A stretch of 64,000 nucleotides of DNA from Pseudomonadota bacterium (GTDB lineage Bacteria > Pseudomonadota > Gammaproteobacteria > Burkholderiales > Casimicrobiaceae), in contig JAFEDG010000141.1 of assembly GCA_018241745.1 (NCBI GenBank), positions 92,850 through 156,849 on the forward strand, in the 5' to 3' direction. Both the position numbers and the translations under genes were made by a program. Shown here in pieces: positions 33,137 through 41,630 of this stretch. The notes beneath the pieces were generated by a model. The model had not been told where the DNA came from. It saw nothing but the letters and a program-made list of their open reading frames with translations, and did not search any database. Position 1 is the first letter of the stretch. The number at the start of each line of letters is the position of its first letter.

Positions 33137-34752
33137 TGGACGAATACGATTACATCGTCGTCGGTGCGGGCTCCGCCGGCTGTGCGCTGGCAGCGCGACT
33201 CACGCAAAGCGGCCGCCACACGGTGCTGCTGCTCGAGGCCGGCGGCGCGGATGACAGCCGGTGGATCCACTTGCCGCTCGGCGTCGGGAAGCTGCTGACC
33301 AACGACCGCTTCGCCTGGAAGTTCGAGACGGAACCCCAGGCGGAACTGAAGGACAAGCGCATCTACTGGCCGCGCGGAAAAGTGCTGGGCGGCTCGAGTT
33401 CCATCAACGGCATGGCCTACATCTGGGGCGACCCGCGGGAGTTCGATCGCTGGCGGGACGCGGGCATTGCCGGCTGGGGATGGAGCGACGTCGAGCCTTA
33501 TTTCCGTCGCCTGGAAAACAATGCCTACACGCCTGATCCGCGGCGCGGACACGACGGGCCGGTCAGGATCACGGACCGCCAGCGCCGCGAGCGCGATCCG
33601 ATCTCCGACGCGTTCGTGGCCGCATGCCAGCAGGCGGGGATTGCGCCGACCACCGACTACAACGTCGTGAACTACGAAGGCGTGCGCTATCTCGAGCAGA
33701 CCGCGTGGCGTGGACGCCGCTGGAGTGCCGCCACAGCCTATCTGCGGGAAGCCCGCCTGCGTCCCAACCTGTCGATCGTGACCGGCGCGCTGGTGACGTC
33801 CGTCGTGCTGGCAGGAGCACAGGCGCGTGGCGTGGCATATACGTTACGTGGCGAAGCGCGCGTCGCGCACGCGGCGCGCGAGGTCATCCTCGCCGCGGGA
33901 GCCATCCAGTCCCCGCAGCTGCTGGAACTGTCCGGCATCGGCGCGCCGACGCTCCTGCAGTCGCTCGGCATCCCGGTGCGCGTCGCGTCCCCTGCCGTAG
34001 GCGAGCACATGGTCGATCATCTGCAGGTGCGTTGCACGTACCGGACGCATTTGCCGATCACGATCAACGACGTGGTCCGCAGCCCGTGGTACAAGGCCAA
34101 AGCCGGCCTGCAGTACTTGCTCACGCGGCGGGGATTGCTGGCGAACACGTCGTCGACCGCGCACGCAATCGCACGCACCAGCGCCGCCCTGGCGGAGGCC
34201 GACGTGATGGTGCGCGTCTACCACATCAGCGGGCGCGACCGGTTCTCGCGGTCGAAGGAAGCGGGAATCGACCCGTTCCCGGGCTTCTCGATCGGCGGAT
34301 TCAAGCTGCATCCTCGCTCGCGCGGCAGCATCCATGTGCGCTCGCCCGACCCCCGCGCAGCACCCGCCATCGATCCGCACTACCTGGAGGATCCGGCGGA
34401 CCGGGCGAGTGCGGTCGCCTTGTTGCGCCTCATACGCCGGATCGCCGGCGAACCTGCAATGGCGCCGTTCATCGTCGCGGAGCAGCGCCCCGGCGCCGCT
34501 GCGGCGGATGACGACGCGTTGCTCGAGTACGCGCGCGATACGGGCCAGACGGCATGGCATACGGTCGCGACGTGCAGGATCGGCGCGCCTGGCGAAGGCG
34601 TCGTCGACACCCGGTTGCGCGTCCACGGCGTATCCGGCCTGCGCGTCGCGGATGCGTCCGTCATGCCCACCATCCCGTCGTCGAACACGAACGCGGCGGC
34701 GATCATGGTCGGCGAACGTGCCGCCGATTTCATCCTCGAGGACTCGCGATGA
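33136..34752 (+). CDS. GMC-family FAD-dependent alcohol dehydrogenase, second copy
   Basis: A 538-residue GMC flavoprotein. FAD motif GAGSAG near residues 10-15, signature 1 PRGKVLGGSSSING, signature 2 GAIQSPQLLELSGIG, catalytic His475 in AWHTVATCRIG and the partner Asn in SSNTNAAAIM. The stop of the ThDP gene overlaps its ATG (TGATG); a GTG one codon earlier is an equal alternative. It is similar to the protein at 4985 in all blocks, so the two are paralogues. The four-base overlap with the CMD-family gene continues the operon. As the only clear alcohol-oxidising enzyme here, it probably makes the aldehyde used by the ThDP enzyme, if the isethionate analogy holds. Confidence 0.88.
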   Translation: MDEYDYIVVGAGSAGCALAARLTQSGRHTVLLLEAGGADDSRWIHLPLGVGKLLTNDRFAWKFETEPQAELKDKRIYWPRGKVLGGSSSINGMAYIWGDPREFDRWRDAGIAGWGWSDVEPYFRRLENNAYTPDPRRGHDGPVRITDRQRRERDPISDAFVAACQQAGIAPTTDYNVVNYEGVRYLEQTAWRGRRWSAATAYLREARLRPNLSIVTGALVTSVVLAGAQARGVAYTLRGEARVAHAAREVILAAGAIQSPQLLELSGIGAPTLLQSLGIPVRVASPAVGEHMVDHLQVRCTYRTHLPITINDVVRSPWYKAKAGLQYLLTRRGLLANTSSTAHAIARTSAALAEADVMVRVYHISGRDRFSRSKEAGIDPFPGFSIGGFKLHPRSRGSIHVRSPDPRAAPAIDPHYLEDPADRASAVALLRLIRRIAGEPAMAPFIVAEQRPGAAAADDDALLEYARDTGQTAWHTVATCRIGAPGEGVVDTRLRVHGVSGLRVADASVMPTIPSSNTNAAAIMVGERAADFILEDSR

Positions 34753-35144
34753 CGACCACCACCGCACCTGGCGAAGCACTGCCCCTCACGGCCGCGCAGA
34801 TGGCGCGTGGCGACTGGAATCCGCTGTGGGACACGCTGCGGGAGTGGGATCCTGCGTTCGTCGAGGGCTACCTCACGATGCGCGCAGCTGCGTTCGGCCG
34901 CGGGCCGCTGGATGCCAAGACGAAAGAGCTGGTGCTCGTGGCCCTGAACGCGGCGACGACGCACCTGTACGCCCCGGGCGTGCGTCGCCACATCGGCAAC
35001 GCGCTCGCCCACGGCGCGACGCGGGACGAGATCCTGCAGGTGATCGAGCTCGCCACCGTGCTCGGCATCCACGCGTGCAATCTCGCGGTGCCAATCCTCA
35101 AGGAAGAACTGGCGGCCAACGAAGCACGCGGTCCCGCGGGCTGA
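34749..35144 (+). CDS. Carboxymuconolactone-decarboxylase/AhpD-like small protein
   Basis: A 131-residue all-helical protein of the CMD family. The conserved core LDAKTKELVLVALNAA, then HIGNALAHGATRDEILQVIELATVLG is clear. The redox CxxC of AhpD is absent, so it is closer to the decarboxylase-like or non-redox branch, which contains many uncharacterised partners of catabolic operons. The start overlaps the GMC stop (ATGA). It appears to be the last gene of the long second operon, since the next gene is on the opposite strand. No specific activity can be assigned. Confidence 0.85.
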   Translation: MTTTTAPGEALPLTAAQMARGDWNPLWDTLREWDPAFVEGYLTMRAAAFGRGPLDAKTKELVLVALNAATTHLYAPGVRRHIGNALAHGATRDEILQVIELATVLGIHACNLAVPILKEELAANEARGPAG

Positions 35145-35191
35145 GCACCGCGCACGCCGCGCCCCCGCACCGGCCAGCCAGGGCCTGGACG

Positions 35192-36169
35192 TCAGCCGAC
35201 GATGTCGCGCAGCCGCGTGTCCCAGAATGCCGGCGGCGGCGGCTTGGGCACGCCGGCGCGTGCATTCGCGGCCATGTGCGCCGCGCTGCCCGTGCCGGGA
35301 ATCGCGCACGTGACGGCGGGCTGGCTCAGCACATACTGCAGCAGCACGTCTGCCCAACTGGCGGCGCCGATGTCGGGAGCCCACGCGGGCAACGGTTTCG
35401 CCACGAGCGAGCGCAGCAGCCCACCTCCGCCAAACGGACGATTGACGAGCACTGCCATCTTCCGCTCGGCCGCGAGCGGGAGGATACGCGCAGCCGCGTC
35501 GCGCTCGTCGGCCGAATAGTTGACCTGCACGAAGTCGAAATCCCCGGTCCGCATGACGGCCTCCAGCTCGCGGTATGCCGACGCCGTGTAATGCGTGATG
35601 CCGATGTAACGGATGCGACCGGCCGCCTTCCACTCGCGCAGCACCGGCAGGTGGGTGCGCCAGTCGACGAGGTTGTGGATCTGCATAAGGTCGATGACCT
35701 CCGTCCGCAACGCCGCGAACGACGCCTCCATCTGGCGCACGCCCGCGGCACGCCCGGTGGTCCACACCTTGGTCGCGAGGAAGGTCCGCTTGCGCTTCGC
35801 GGGCGTGTCGATCAATGCGCCGACGGCGGCTTCGGCCCGGCCGTACATCGGCGACGAGTCGACGACCGTCCCGCCGGCCGTCCACAACGCGTCGAGCACG
35901 CCGGCGAGCGGCGCCAGCGCGGCGGGTGTCGCCTCGACGTCGAACCCGACGTAGGTGCCGCAACCGATGACGGGCAAGGGCTCGCCGGTGGCGGGAATGG
36001 GTCGGGTCTGCATCGCGTGCTCCTGGTTCGTGCCAGCCGCCAAACCGCCGCCGGAGGCGGGACGCGCGCCGGCCGCGGCCAGCAGCCATGGCAGCGCAAA
36101 GCCCGCGCCCACCAGCCGGCGCCGGTAGAATGATCCGCTTCGTTCAGCGCCGCGCGAATCGATGTCCAT
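35192..36169 (-). CDS. Aldo/keto reductase, probably Tat-exported
   Basis: A 325-residue TIM-barrel oxidoreductase. The tetrad is visible: Asp and Tyr in DSSPMYGRAE, Lys in FLATKVW, His in QIHNLVDW. With the start at 36169 the N-terminus reads SFYRRRLVGAGFALPWLLAAAGA, a twin-arginine-like export signal, followed by the usual AKR opening TRPIPATGEPLPVIGCGTY. An ATG at 36013 would give a cytosolic form, so localisation depends on the start. The longer form overlaps the divergent gmk start by 8 bases. Tat-exported AKRs of this type are known in proteobacterial annotations, but their substrates are not established. Confidence 0.85.
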   Translation of the reverse strand: MDIDSRGAERSGSFYRRRLVGAGFALPWLLAAAGARPASGGGLAAGTNQEHAMQTRPIPATGEPLPVIGCGTYVGFDVEATPAALAPLAGVLDALWTAGGTVVDSSPMYGRAEAAVGALIDTPAKRKRTFLATKVWTTGRAAGVRQMEASFAALRTEVIDLMQIHNLVDWRTHLPVLREWKAAGRIRYIGITHYTASAYRELEAVMRTGDFDFVQVNYSADERDAAARILPLAAERKMAVLVNRPFGGGGLLRSLVAKPLPAWAPDIGAASWADVLLQYVLSQPAVTCAIPGTGSAAHMAANARAGVPKPPPPAFWDTRLRDIVG

Positions 36170-36806
36170 CACCACCGAGGCACCTCCGGCTTCCGGCGTC
36201 CTGTTCGTCGTCGCGGCCCCCTCCGGAGGCGGCAAGAGCAGCACGGTCAACGCGCTGCTCGCGCGCGAACCCGGCATCCGGCTGTCGGTCTCCTACACGA
36301 CCCGTCCACCGCGCCCGGGGGAATCCGAAGGCTCGCACTACCACTTCGTCGATGTCCCGCGCTTCATGGAGTTGAAGGACGCCGGCGAGTTCCTCGAGCA
36401 CGCGCATGTCCACGGCAACTGGTACGGCACGTCCGCCACGTGGCTCAAGGACCAGGTGGCCGCCGGCCAGGACGTGCTGCTGGAGATCGACTGGCAAGGC
36501 GCGGCCCAGGTGCGCAAGCTGATCCCGGATTCGGTCCACATCTTCATCCTGCCGCCGTCGGCCGCTGCGCTCAAGGAGCGGCTTGAAAAGCGCGGGCAGG
36601 ACAGCGGCGACGTGATCGCGGCCCGGCTCGCGGGCGCCTACGCCGAGATGGAACATTGGGCCGAATTCGACTATGTTATTATCAATCAAGACTTTGCAAC
36701 GGCCGTCGACGACCTCGCCGCGATCGTGCGCGCAGCTCGGCTGACGACCCGGCGGCAAGGTGCGCGGCACATCCAGTTGCTCGCCGAGCTGCTGCAGCCG
36801 CGCTAG
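36162..36806 (+). CDS. gmk: Guanylate kinase
   Basis: A 214-residue kinase that phosphorylates GMP to GDP. The P-loop APSGGGKSS is at residues 19-27, followed by [21 protein letters not shown] (GMP-binding) and [13 protein letters not shown]. It is the first gene of gmk-rpoZ-spoT, the usual betaproteobacterial and gammaproteobacterial order. The ATG at 36162 overlaps the first codons of the divergent aldo/keto reductase, so the gmk promoter must lie inside that gene. Length and motifs are normal. Confidence 0.97.
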   Translation: MSITTEAPPASGVLFVVAAPSGGGKSSTVNALLAREPGIRLSVSYTTRPPRPGESEGSHYHFVDVPRFMELKDAGEFLEHAHVHGNWYGTSATWLKDQVAAGQDVLLEIDWQGAAQVRKLIPDSVHIFILPPSAAALKERLEKRGQDSGDVIAARLAGAYAEMEHWAEFDYVIINQDFATAVDDLAAIVRAARLTTRRQGARHIQLLAELLQPR

Positions 36807-36837
36807 CGCCGCCGGCCCTACCTCACGAAGGACGCAC

Positions 36838-37044
36838 ATGGCCCGCATCACGATCGAAGACTGCCTCGACCGCATTCCGAACCGCTTCGAGCTGACGCTC
36901 GCCGCCACCAACCGCGCGCGCCAGATCACGTCCGGCTCCACGCCGCTGGTCGAGGCGGACCGCGACAAGCCCACGGTCATCGCGCTGCGCGAAGTCGCGG
37001 CCGGCAAGGTGGGCATCGAGATGCTCCACAAAAGCGCCAGTTGA
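36838..37044 (+). CDS. rpoZ: RNA polymerase omega subunit
   Basis: A 68-residue protein with the omega hallmark [29 protein letters not shown] and the [17 protein letters not shown] segment, which helps fold the beta-prime subunit and contributes to ppGpp binding. It is preceded by GAAGGACGC and lies 31 bases after gmk. Its linkage to spoT downstream is conserved in many proteobacteria and links the alarmone target to its synthase. Short C-terminus compared with E. coli (91 aa) but typical for betaproteobacteria. Confidence 0.97.
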   Translation: MARITIEDCLDRIPNRFELTLAATNRARQITSGSTPLVEADRDKPTVIALREVAAGKVGIEMLHKSAS

Positions 37045-37088
37045 GAGCGCGATTGAGCGGGCGCGACTAGAGCCCCATCTGGCCGGGT

Positions 37089-39233
37089 ATGTCGGAAATC
37101 ACCGAATTCACCCGACACCTCGGCCAATACCTGCCCGAGCCTGACGTCAGGCTCGTCGAGCGCGCGTTCGACTTCTCCGAGAGCGCGCACCGCGGCCAGT
37201 TCCGCAAGTCGGGCGAGCCCTACATCACGCACCCGCTGGCGGTTGCCAGCATCCTGTCGCAATGGCGGCTGGATGCACAGGGGCTTGCCGCCGCCCTCCT
37301 CCACGACGTGATGGAGGACACCGCCGTCACCAAGTCCGAGCTCGAAGGGATGTTCGGCAAGCCGGTGGCGGAAATGGTCGACGGCGTCTCCAAGCTCGAC
37401 CAGATCGCGTTCGACACGCGCGAGGATGCCGAGGCCGAGAGCTTCCGCAAGATGCTGCTGGCGATGGCGCGCGACGTCCGCGTCATCCTGATCAAGCTCG
37501 CCGACCGCCTGCACAACATGCGCACGCTCGACGCGATGGCCCCGCAGCACCGGCGCCGCATCGCGCGCGAGACGCTCGACATCTATGCGCCCATCGCCAA
37601 CCGGCTGGGCCTCAACGCGCTGTACCTGGAACTGCAGGACCTCGCGTTCAAGCACCTCTATCCGCTGCGCTACCGGGTGCTGGCGCAGGCGATCAAGACC
37701 GCGCGCGGCAACCGCCGCGAGGTGATGAACCGCTTGCTCGAGGCGATCCGCAGCGCAATGGCGGAAGCGGACATCATCGCCACCGTCACCGGCCGCGAGA
37801 AGACGGTCTATTCCGTCTACAAGAAGATGCGCGAAAAGCACTACTCGTTCGCGCAGGTGTTCGACATCTACGGCGTGCGCGTGATCGTCGCCAACAAGTC
37901 GACGTGCTACGCGGCGCTGGGAGTGCTGCACGAGAAGTACAAGCCCATCCCCGGCAAGTTCAAGGACTACATCGCAATCCCGAAGGCCAACGGCTACCAG
38001 TCGCTGCACACGACGCTGTTCGGGCCGTTCGGGACGCCGCTGGAAGCGCAGGTCCGGACGCACGAGATGCACCACGTCGCGGAATCGGGCGTCGCCGCGC
38101 ACTGGCTGTACAAGAGCGGCAGCGCGCTGGACCTTGCCGAGGCGCAGCGCGAGACGCATCGCTGGCTCGAGTCGCTGCTCGAGATCCAGTCGGAATCGCG
38201 CGATCCGAAGGAATTCATCGAGAACGTCAAGGGCGACCTGTTTCCCGACGAGATCTACGTGTTCACGCCGAAGGGCAAGATCATGGCGCTGCCGCGCGGC
38301 GCCACGGCCGTCGATTTCGCGTACGGCGTGCATACGGATATCGGCCACCACTGCGTGGCGGCGCGGATCAACTACGAGCTGCTGCCGCTGCGCACCGAGT
38401 TGAAGAACGGCGACCACGTCGAGATCCTGACGTCGCCGACGGCGCGGCCCAACCCGTCGTGGCTGTCGTTCGTCGCCACCGGCAAGGCGCGGTCACGGAT
38501 CCGCCATTACCTCAAGGGGCTGCAGCAGAAGGAGTCGGCGGCACTCGGCGAACGCCTGCTGTCGCAGGCGCTGCAGGCGTTCAAGGTGGAGCCCGACGGC
38601 ATCCCGTGGGAACGCTGGGAGGCGCTCGCCAAGGAATACGGCGCGAAAAGCCAGCTGGAGATCCTGGCCGACATCGGTACCGGCCGCCGGCTGTCGTTCG
38701 TCGTCGCGCAGGCGCTGGCGCGGACCGGCCGTGACGACGGCAGCGCCGGCAGCGTTGGCACCAACCTCGCGCCGGCGCCGAAGAGCGGCGCACTGACGCT
38801 GCGTGGCGTCGAAGGCGTCGCCATCCAGTACGGCAAGTGCTGCCGCCCGGTGCCGGGCGACGCGATCATCGCCCAGTTCCGCAAGGGGCAAGGCCTTGTC
38901 GTGCACCTGCGCGACTGTCCGACGCTCAAGAAGCAGCGCGTCGACGCCAGCGAGCTGGTGGACGTCGAATGGGCGCCGGACGTCAAGGGCGTGTTCGATG
39001 CAGGCATCCGCCTGCTGGTCACCGACCGCCGCGGCCTGCTGGCGGACGTCGCCACGGCGATCAACGACGCCGACGCCAACATCGACAACGTGTCGCTCGA
39101 GCGGCCGGACGGCGGCGAGGTGCTCGCGATGTTCTTCAGCGTGCAGGTGCGCGACCGCCGTCATCTGGCGCAGGTGATGCGCGCACTGAAGCGCCTGCCG
39201 GAAGTGCGCCGCGTGACGCGGCCGAAGACTTAG
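37089..39233 (+). CDS. spoT: Bifunctional (p)ppGpp synthase/hydrolase
   Basis: A 714-residue RelA/SpoT homologue. The hydrolase HD domain is intact (SAHRGQFRKSGEPYITHPL; HDVMED at residues 72-77), and the synthetase domain is present (residues about 240-350, including KFKDYIAIPKANGYQSLHTTL). TGS (EIYVFTPKGKIMALPRGATAVDFAY) and ACT (LLVTDRRGLLADVATAINDA) domains complete the protein. It makes and degrades the stringent-response alarmone. It is the last gene of the gmk operon; its TAG stop is shared with the first base of the inverted repeat pair at 39233. Confidence 0.96.
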   Translation: MSEITEFTRHLGQYLPEPDVRLVERAFDFSESAHRGQFRKSGEPYITHPLAVASILSQWRLDAQGLAAALLHDVMEDTAVTKSELEGMFGKPVAEMVDGVSKLDQIAFDTREDAEAESFRKMLLAMARDVRVILIKLADRLHNMRTLDAMAPQHRRRIARETLDIYAPIANRLGLNALYLELQDLAFKHLYPLRYRVLAQAIKTARGNRREVMNRLLEAIRSAMAEADIIATVTGREKTVYSVYKKMREKHYSFAQVFDIYGVRVIVANKSTCYAALGVLHEKYKPIPGKFKDYIAIPKANGYQSLHTTLFGPFGTPLEAQVRTHEMHHVAESGVAAHWLYKSGSALDLAEAQRETHRWLESLLEIQSESRDPKEFIENVKGDLFPDEIYVFTPKGKIMALPRGATAVDFAYGVHTDIGHHCVAARINYELLPLRTELKNGDHVEILTSPTARPNPSWLSFVATGKARSRIRHYLKGLQQKESAALGERLLSQALQAFKVEPDGIPWERWEALAKEYGAKSQLEILADIGTGRRLSFVVAQALARTGRDDGSAGSVGTNLAPAPKSGALTLRGVEGVAIQYGKCCRPVPGDAIIAQFRKGQGLVVHLRDCPTLKKQRVDASELVDVEWAPDVKGVFDAGIRLLVTDRRGLLADVATAINDADANIDNVSLERPDGGEVLAMFFSVQVRDRRHLAQVMRALKRLPEVRRVTRPKT

Positions 39234-39308
39234 GGTCCGACCCTATTTTCCGCGGTCGCGACTGCGCGAACTCGTGACTATCTGCCCGCGGAAAATAGGG
39301 TCGGACCC
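39233..39308. repeat. Inverted pair of a 23-bp dispersed repeat (MITE/REP-like stem-loop)
   Basis: GGGTCCGACCCTATTTTC plus CGCGG at 39233-39255 is followed after 30 bases by its exact reverse complement at 39286-39308. Each unit also contains the small palindrome GGGTC-C-GACCC. The pair can fold into a long hairpin and begins at the last base of the spoT stop. A further single copy is at 39327, and a variant pair is at 48242. Confidence 0.85.
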
Positions 39309-39326
39309 GGCGCTTCGTGCGGGCGA

Positions 39327-39349
39327 CCGCGGAAAATAGGGTCGGACCC
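39327..39349 (-). repeat. Single copy of the GGGTCCGACCC dispersed repeat
   Basis: CCGCGGAAAATAGGGTCGG plus ACCC is identical to the right arm at 39286-39308, repeated in the same orientation 18 bases further on, so this intergenic region carries three copies. Confidence 0.85.
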
Positions 39350-39367
39350 GGCGCCGCGACGCGGCGC

Positions 39368-39685
39368 CTACGCCGCCTGCTTGCCCAGCAGCTGCTGGAG
39401 CTCGCCCGACTGGTACATCTCGCGGACGATGTCGGCGCCGCCGACGAACTCGCCGTCGACGTACAGCTGCGGGATCGTCGGCCAGTTGGCGTACTCCTTG
39501 ATGCCCTGCCGGATGGCCGGGTCCTCGAGCACGTTGACCGAGAAGTAGTCGTTCACGCCACAGCGCTTCAGGACTTCCGCCACCGTGGCCGAGAAGCCGC
39601 ATTGCGGGAACTGGGGCGTGCCCTTCATGTAGAGAACGACGGGGTGCGACGTGACCTGCTGCTTGATGGTGTCCTGGACGCTCAT
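39368..39685 (-). CDS. grxD: Monothiol glutaredoxin (Grx4 type)
   Basis: A 105-residue glutaredoxin with the monothiol motif CGFS at residues 29-32, the GSH-binding [20 protein letters not shown] segment and normal length. Such proteins hold a glutathione-ligated [2Fe-2S] cluster and pass it to iron-sulfur enzymes, rather than acting as general disulfide reductants. It is preceded by GCAAGGAGGC. It is convergent with spoT across the repeat region and apparently monocistronic. Confidence 0.96.
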   Translation of the reverse strand: MSVQDTIKQQVTSHPVVLYMKGTPQFPQCGFSATVAEVLKRCGVNDYFSVNVLEDPAIRQGIKEYANWPTIPQLYVDGEFVGGADIVREMYQSGELQQLLGKQAA

Positions 39686-39743
39686 GGGTTGCCTCCTTGC
39701 GGTCGACCCATTTTACTCTCCCGCCGGACGCGGGCGCCGCTGG

Positions 39744-40631
39744 TCATTCCTTGACGGCGCCGGTCAGGCCGGAGACGTAGTACTCGACGAAGAACGAGTA
39801 CAGGATCGCTACCGGCAACGAGCCCAGCAGCGCGCCGGCCATCAGCGGCCCCCAGTGGTAGACGTCGCCTTCGACGAGCTCGGTGACGACCCCGATCGGC
39901 ACGGTCTTCACCTCCGACGACGACACGAACGTCAGCGCGTAGATGAACTCGTTCCACGACAGCGTGAACGCAAAGATCCCCGCCGAGATCAGCCCCGGCA
40001 CGGCAAGCGGCAGCACGATCCGCCACAGGATCTGCATCCGCGTCGCGCCGTCGATCAGCGCGCATTCCTCGAGCTCGAACGGGATGCTGCGGAAATACCC
40101 CATCAGCAGCCACGTGCAGAACGGGATCAGGAACGTCGGGTACGTGAGGATCAGCGCAAGCCGCGAGTCGAACAGCCCCAGCTTGAACACGACGGCGGCA
40201 AGCGGGATGAACAGGATCGACGGCGGCACGAGATAGGCGAGGAAGATGCCGATGCCGACGTACCGCGAGCCGCTGAAGCGCAGCCGCTCGATCGCGTAGG
40301 CAGCCAGCACGCTGCAGACCAGCGACGCGAAGGTTGCCGACACCGACACGAGCACGGTGTTCCAAAGCCAGTCCGGGTACGCGGTGTCGATGAGAAGGTG
40401 CTTGATGTGCGCGAGCGTCGGGTTCGCCACCCAGAACGGGTTCCCGTCGCGTGACAGCAGTTCCGCGTCGGGCTTGATGGCCGTCATCGCCATCCAGTAG
40501 AACGGGAACAGCAGCACGATCAGGAAGATCGACAGCGGCAGCCACAGCGTGACGAGCCGGCGCGGCGTGCTCGCGAGATAGCCCATGCCCTCGGCAGAGG
40601 CGCGGATGCGGGGGCGGACGGCGGTGTTCAT
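39744..40631 (-). CDS. Carbohydrate-type ABC transporter permease, MalG-like
   Basis: A 295-residue membrane protein with six hydrophobic segments. The EAA loop, where the ATPase docks, reads EECALIDGATRMQILWRIVLPLAVPG. Motif and topology are those of the CUT1 family second permease. It is the last gene of an ABC operon running leftward: ATPase 44765, binding protein 43576, histone-like gene 42077, first permease 41628. The spacing to the first permease is 10 bases. Substrate class (sugar, glycerol-phosphate or related polyol) is inferred from the family. Confidence 0.92.
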   Translation of the reverse strand: MNTAVRPRIRASAEGMGYLASTPRRLVTLWLPLSIFLIVLLFPFYWMAMTAIKPDAELLSRDGNPFWVANPTLAHIKHLLIDTAYPDWLWNTVLVSVSATFASLVCSVLAAYAIERLRFSGSRYVGIGIFLAYLVPPSILFIPLAAVVFKLGLFDSRLALILTYPTFLIPFCTWLLMGYFRSIPFELEECALIDGATRMQILWRIVLPLAVPGLISAGIFAFTLSWNEFIYALTFVSSSEVKTVPIGVVTELVEGDVYHWGPLMAGALLGSLPVAILYSFFVEYYVSGLTGAVKE

Positions 40632-40641
40632 GAAGTCGCGT

Positions 40642-41628
40642 TCATCGATCGGCGCCCTGCTGCCAGGCGCGGCGCTGCAGGCCGAAATAGGACAGGAGGA
40701 CGGTCGCGAGCAGGAACGGCACCATCGCCGTCGCGATCGCGGCGCCCTCGCCGAGGTTGCCGCCGGGGATCGCGCGCTGGAACGACAGCGTCGCCATCAG
40801 GTGCGTCGCGTTCAGCGGGCCGCCGCGCGTCAGCACGTAGATCAGCTGGAAGTCGGTGAACGTGAACAGCACCGAGAACGTCATGACAACCGCGATGATC
40901 GGCGTCAGCAGCGGCAGCGTGATGCGGCGGAAGCGTTGCCAGCCGCTCGCTCCGTCGAGCGCAGCTGCTTCGTACAGCGACGGCGGGATGGTCTGCAGCC
41001 CCGCCAGCAGGCAGATCGCGACGAACGGCACGCCGCGCCAGATGTTGGCGGCGATGACCGACGCGCGCGCGAGCCACGGGTCGCCGAGAAAGTCGATGTA
41101 GGTGTCGATCCAGCCGAGCTTCACCAGCGCCCAGGAGATGATCGAGAACTGCGCGTCGTAGATCCACCAGAACGCGATCGCCGACAGCGCCGTCGGCACG
41201 ATGAACGGCAGCAGCACGATCGCGCGGAAGAACGACTTGAATGGCAGGTGCTCGTTGAGCAGCACCGCGAGCCAGAGCCCCAGCGCGAACTTGATGATGC
41301 TCGCGACGATCGTGTAGAACAACGTGTTGAACAGCGCCAGCCGCACGAGGCTGTCGCCGATGATGAAGCTGAAGTTGTCGAGGCCGATCCACTGGCCGGG
41401 CCTGCCGATCTTGGCATCGGTGAAGCCGAGCCACGTGCCGAGGCCCAGCGGATACGCCAGCAGCATGAGCAGCAGCAGCGCCGCGGGCAGCATGAACAAC
41501 GCGCCGAGCACGTTGCGATCGTCGAGCCAGCGGGCCGACGATCGCCGTGCTGGCGTGGCGGCCGGCACGCTGCCGCCGGGTACCGCGGCGTGCGCGCCCG
41601 CGACGGATGAGCCTGGGCGCGCAACCAA
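40642..41628 (-). CDS. Carbohydrate-type ABC transporter permease, MalF-like
   Basis: A 328-residue protein with six hydrophobic segments after a soluble Pro/Ala-rich N-terminus, and the EAA loop YEAAALDGASGWQRFRRITLPLLTP. It forms the channel with the MalG-like protein. The frame opens with TTG at 41628, which overlaps the stop of the histone-like gene by one base. An internal GTG (VPAATPARR) would also serve, so the exact start is uncertain. It belongs to the same operon as the binding protein, separated from it by the histone-like gene. Confidence 0.88.
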   Translation of the reverse strand: MVARPGSSVAGAHAAVPGGSVPAATPARRSSARWLDDRNVLGALFMLPAALLLLMLLAYPLGLGTWLGFTDAKIGRPGQWIGLDNFSFIIGDSLVRLALFNTLFYTIVASIIKFALGLWLAVLLNEHLPFKSFFRAIVLLPFIVPTALSAIAFWWIYDAQFSIISWALVKLGWIDTYIDFLGDPWLARASVIAANIWRGVPFVAICLLAGLQTIPPSLYEAAALDGASGWQRFRRITLPLLTPIIAVVMTFSVLFTFTDFQLIYVLTRGGPLNATHLMATLSFQRAIPGGNLGEGAAIATAMVPFLLATVLLSYFGLQRRAWQQGADR

Positions 41629-41630
41629 GG

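Noticed and set aside
36144..38417. A 757-residue reverse-strand open frame
   Set aside because: Antisense to gmk, rpoZ and spoT, all housekeeping genes of normal length.
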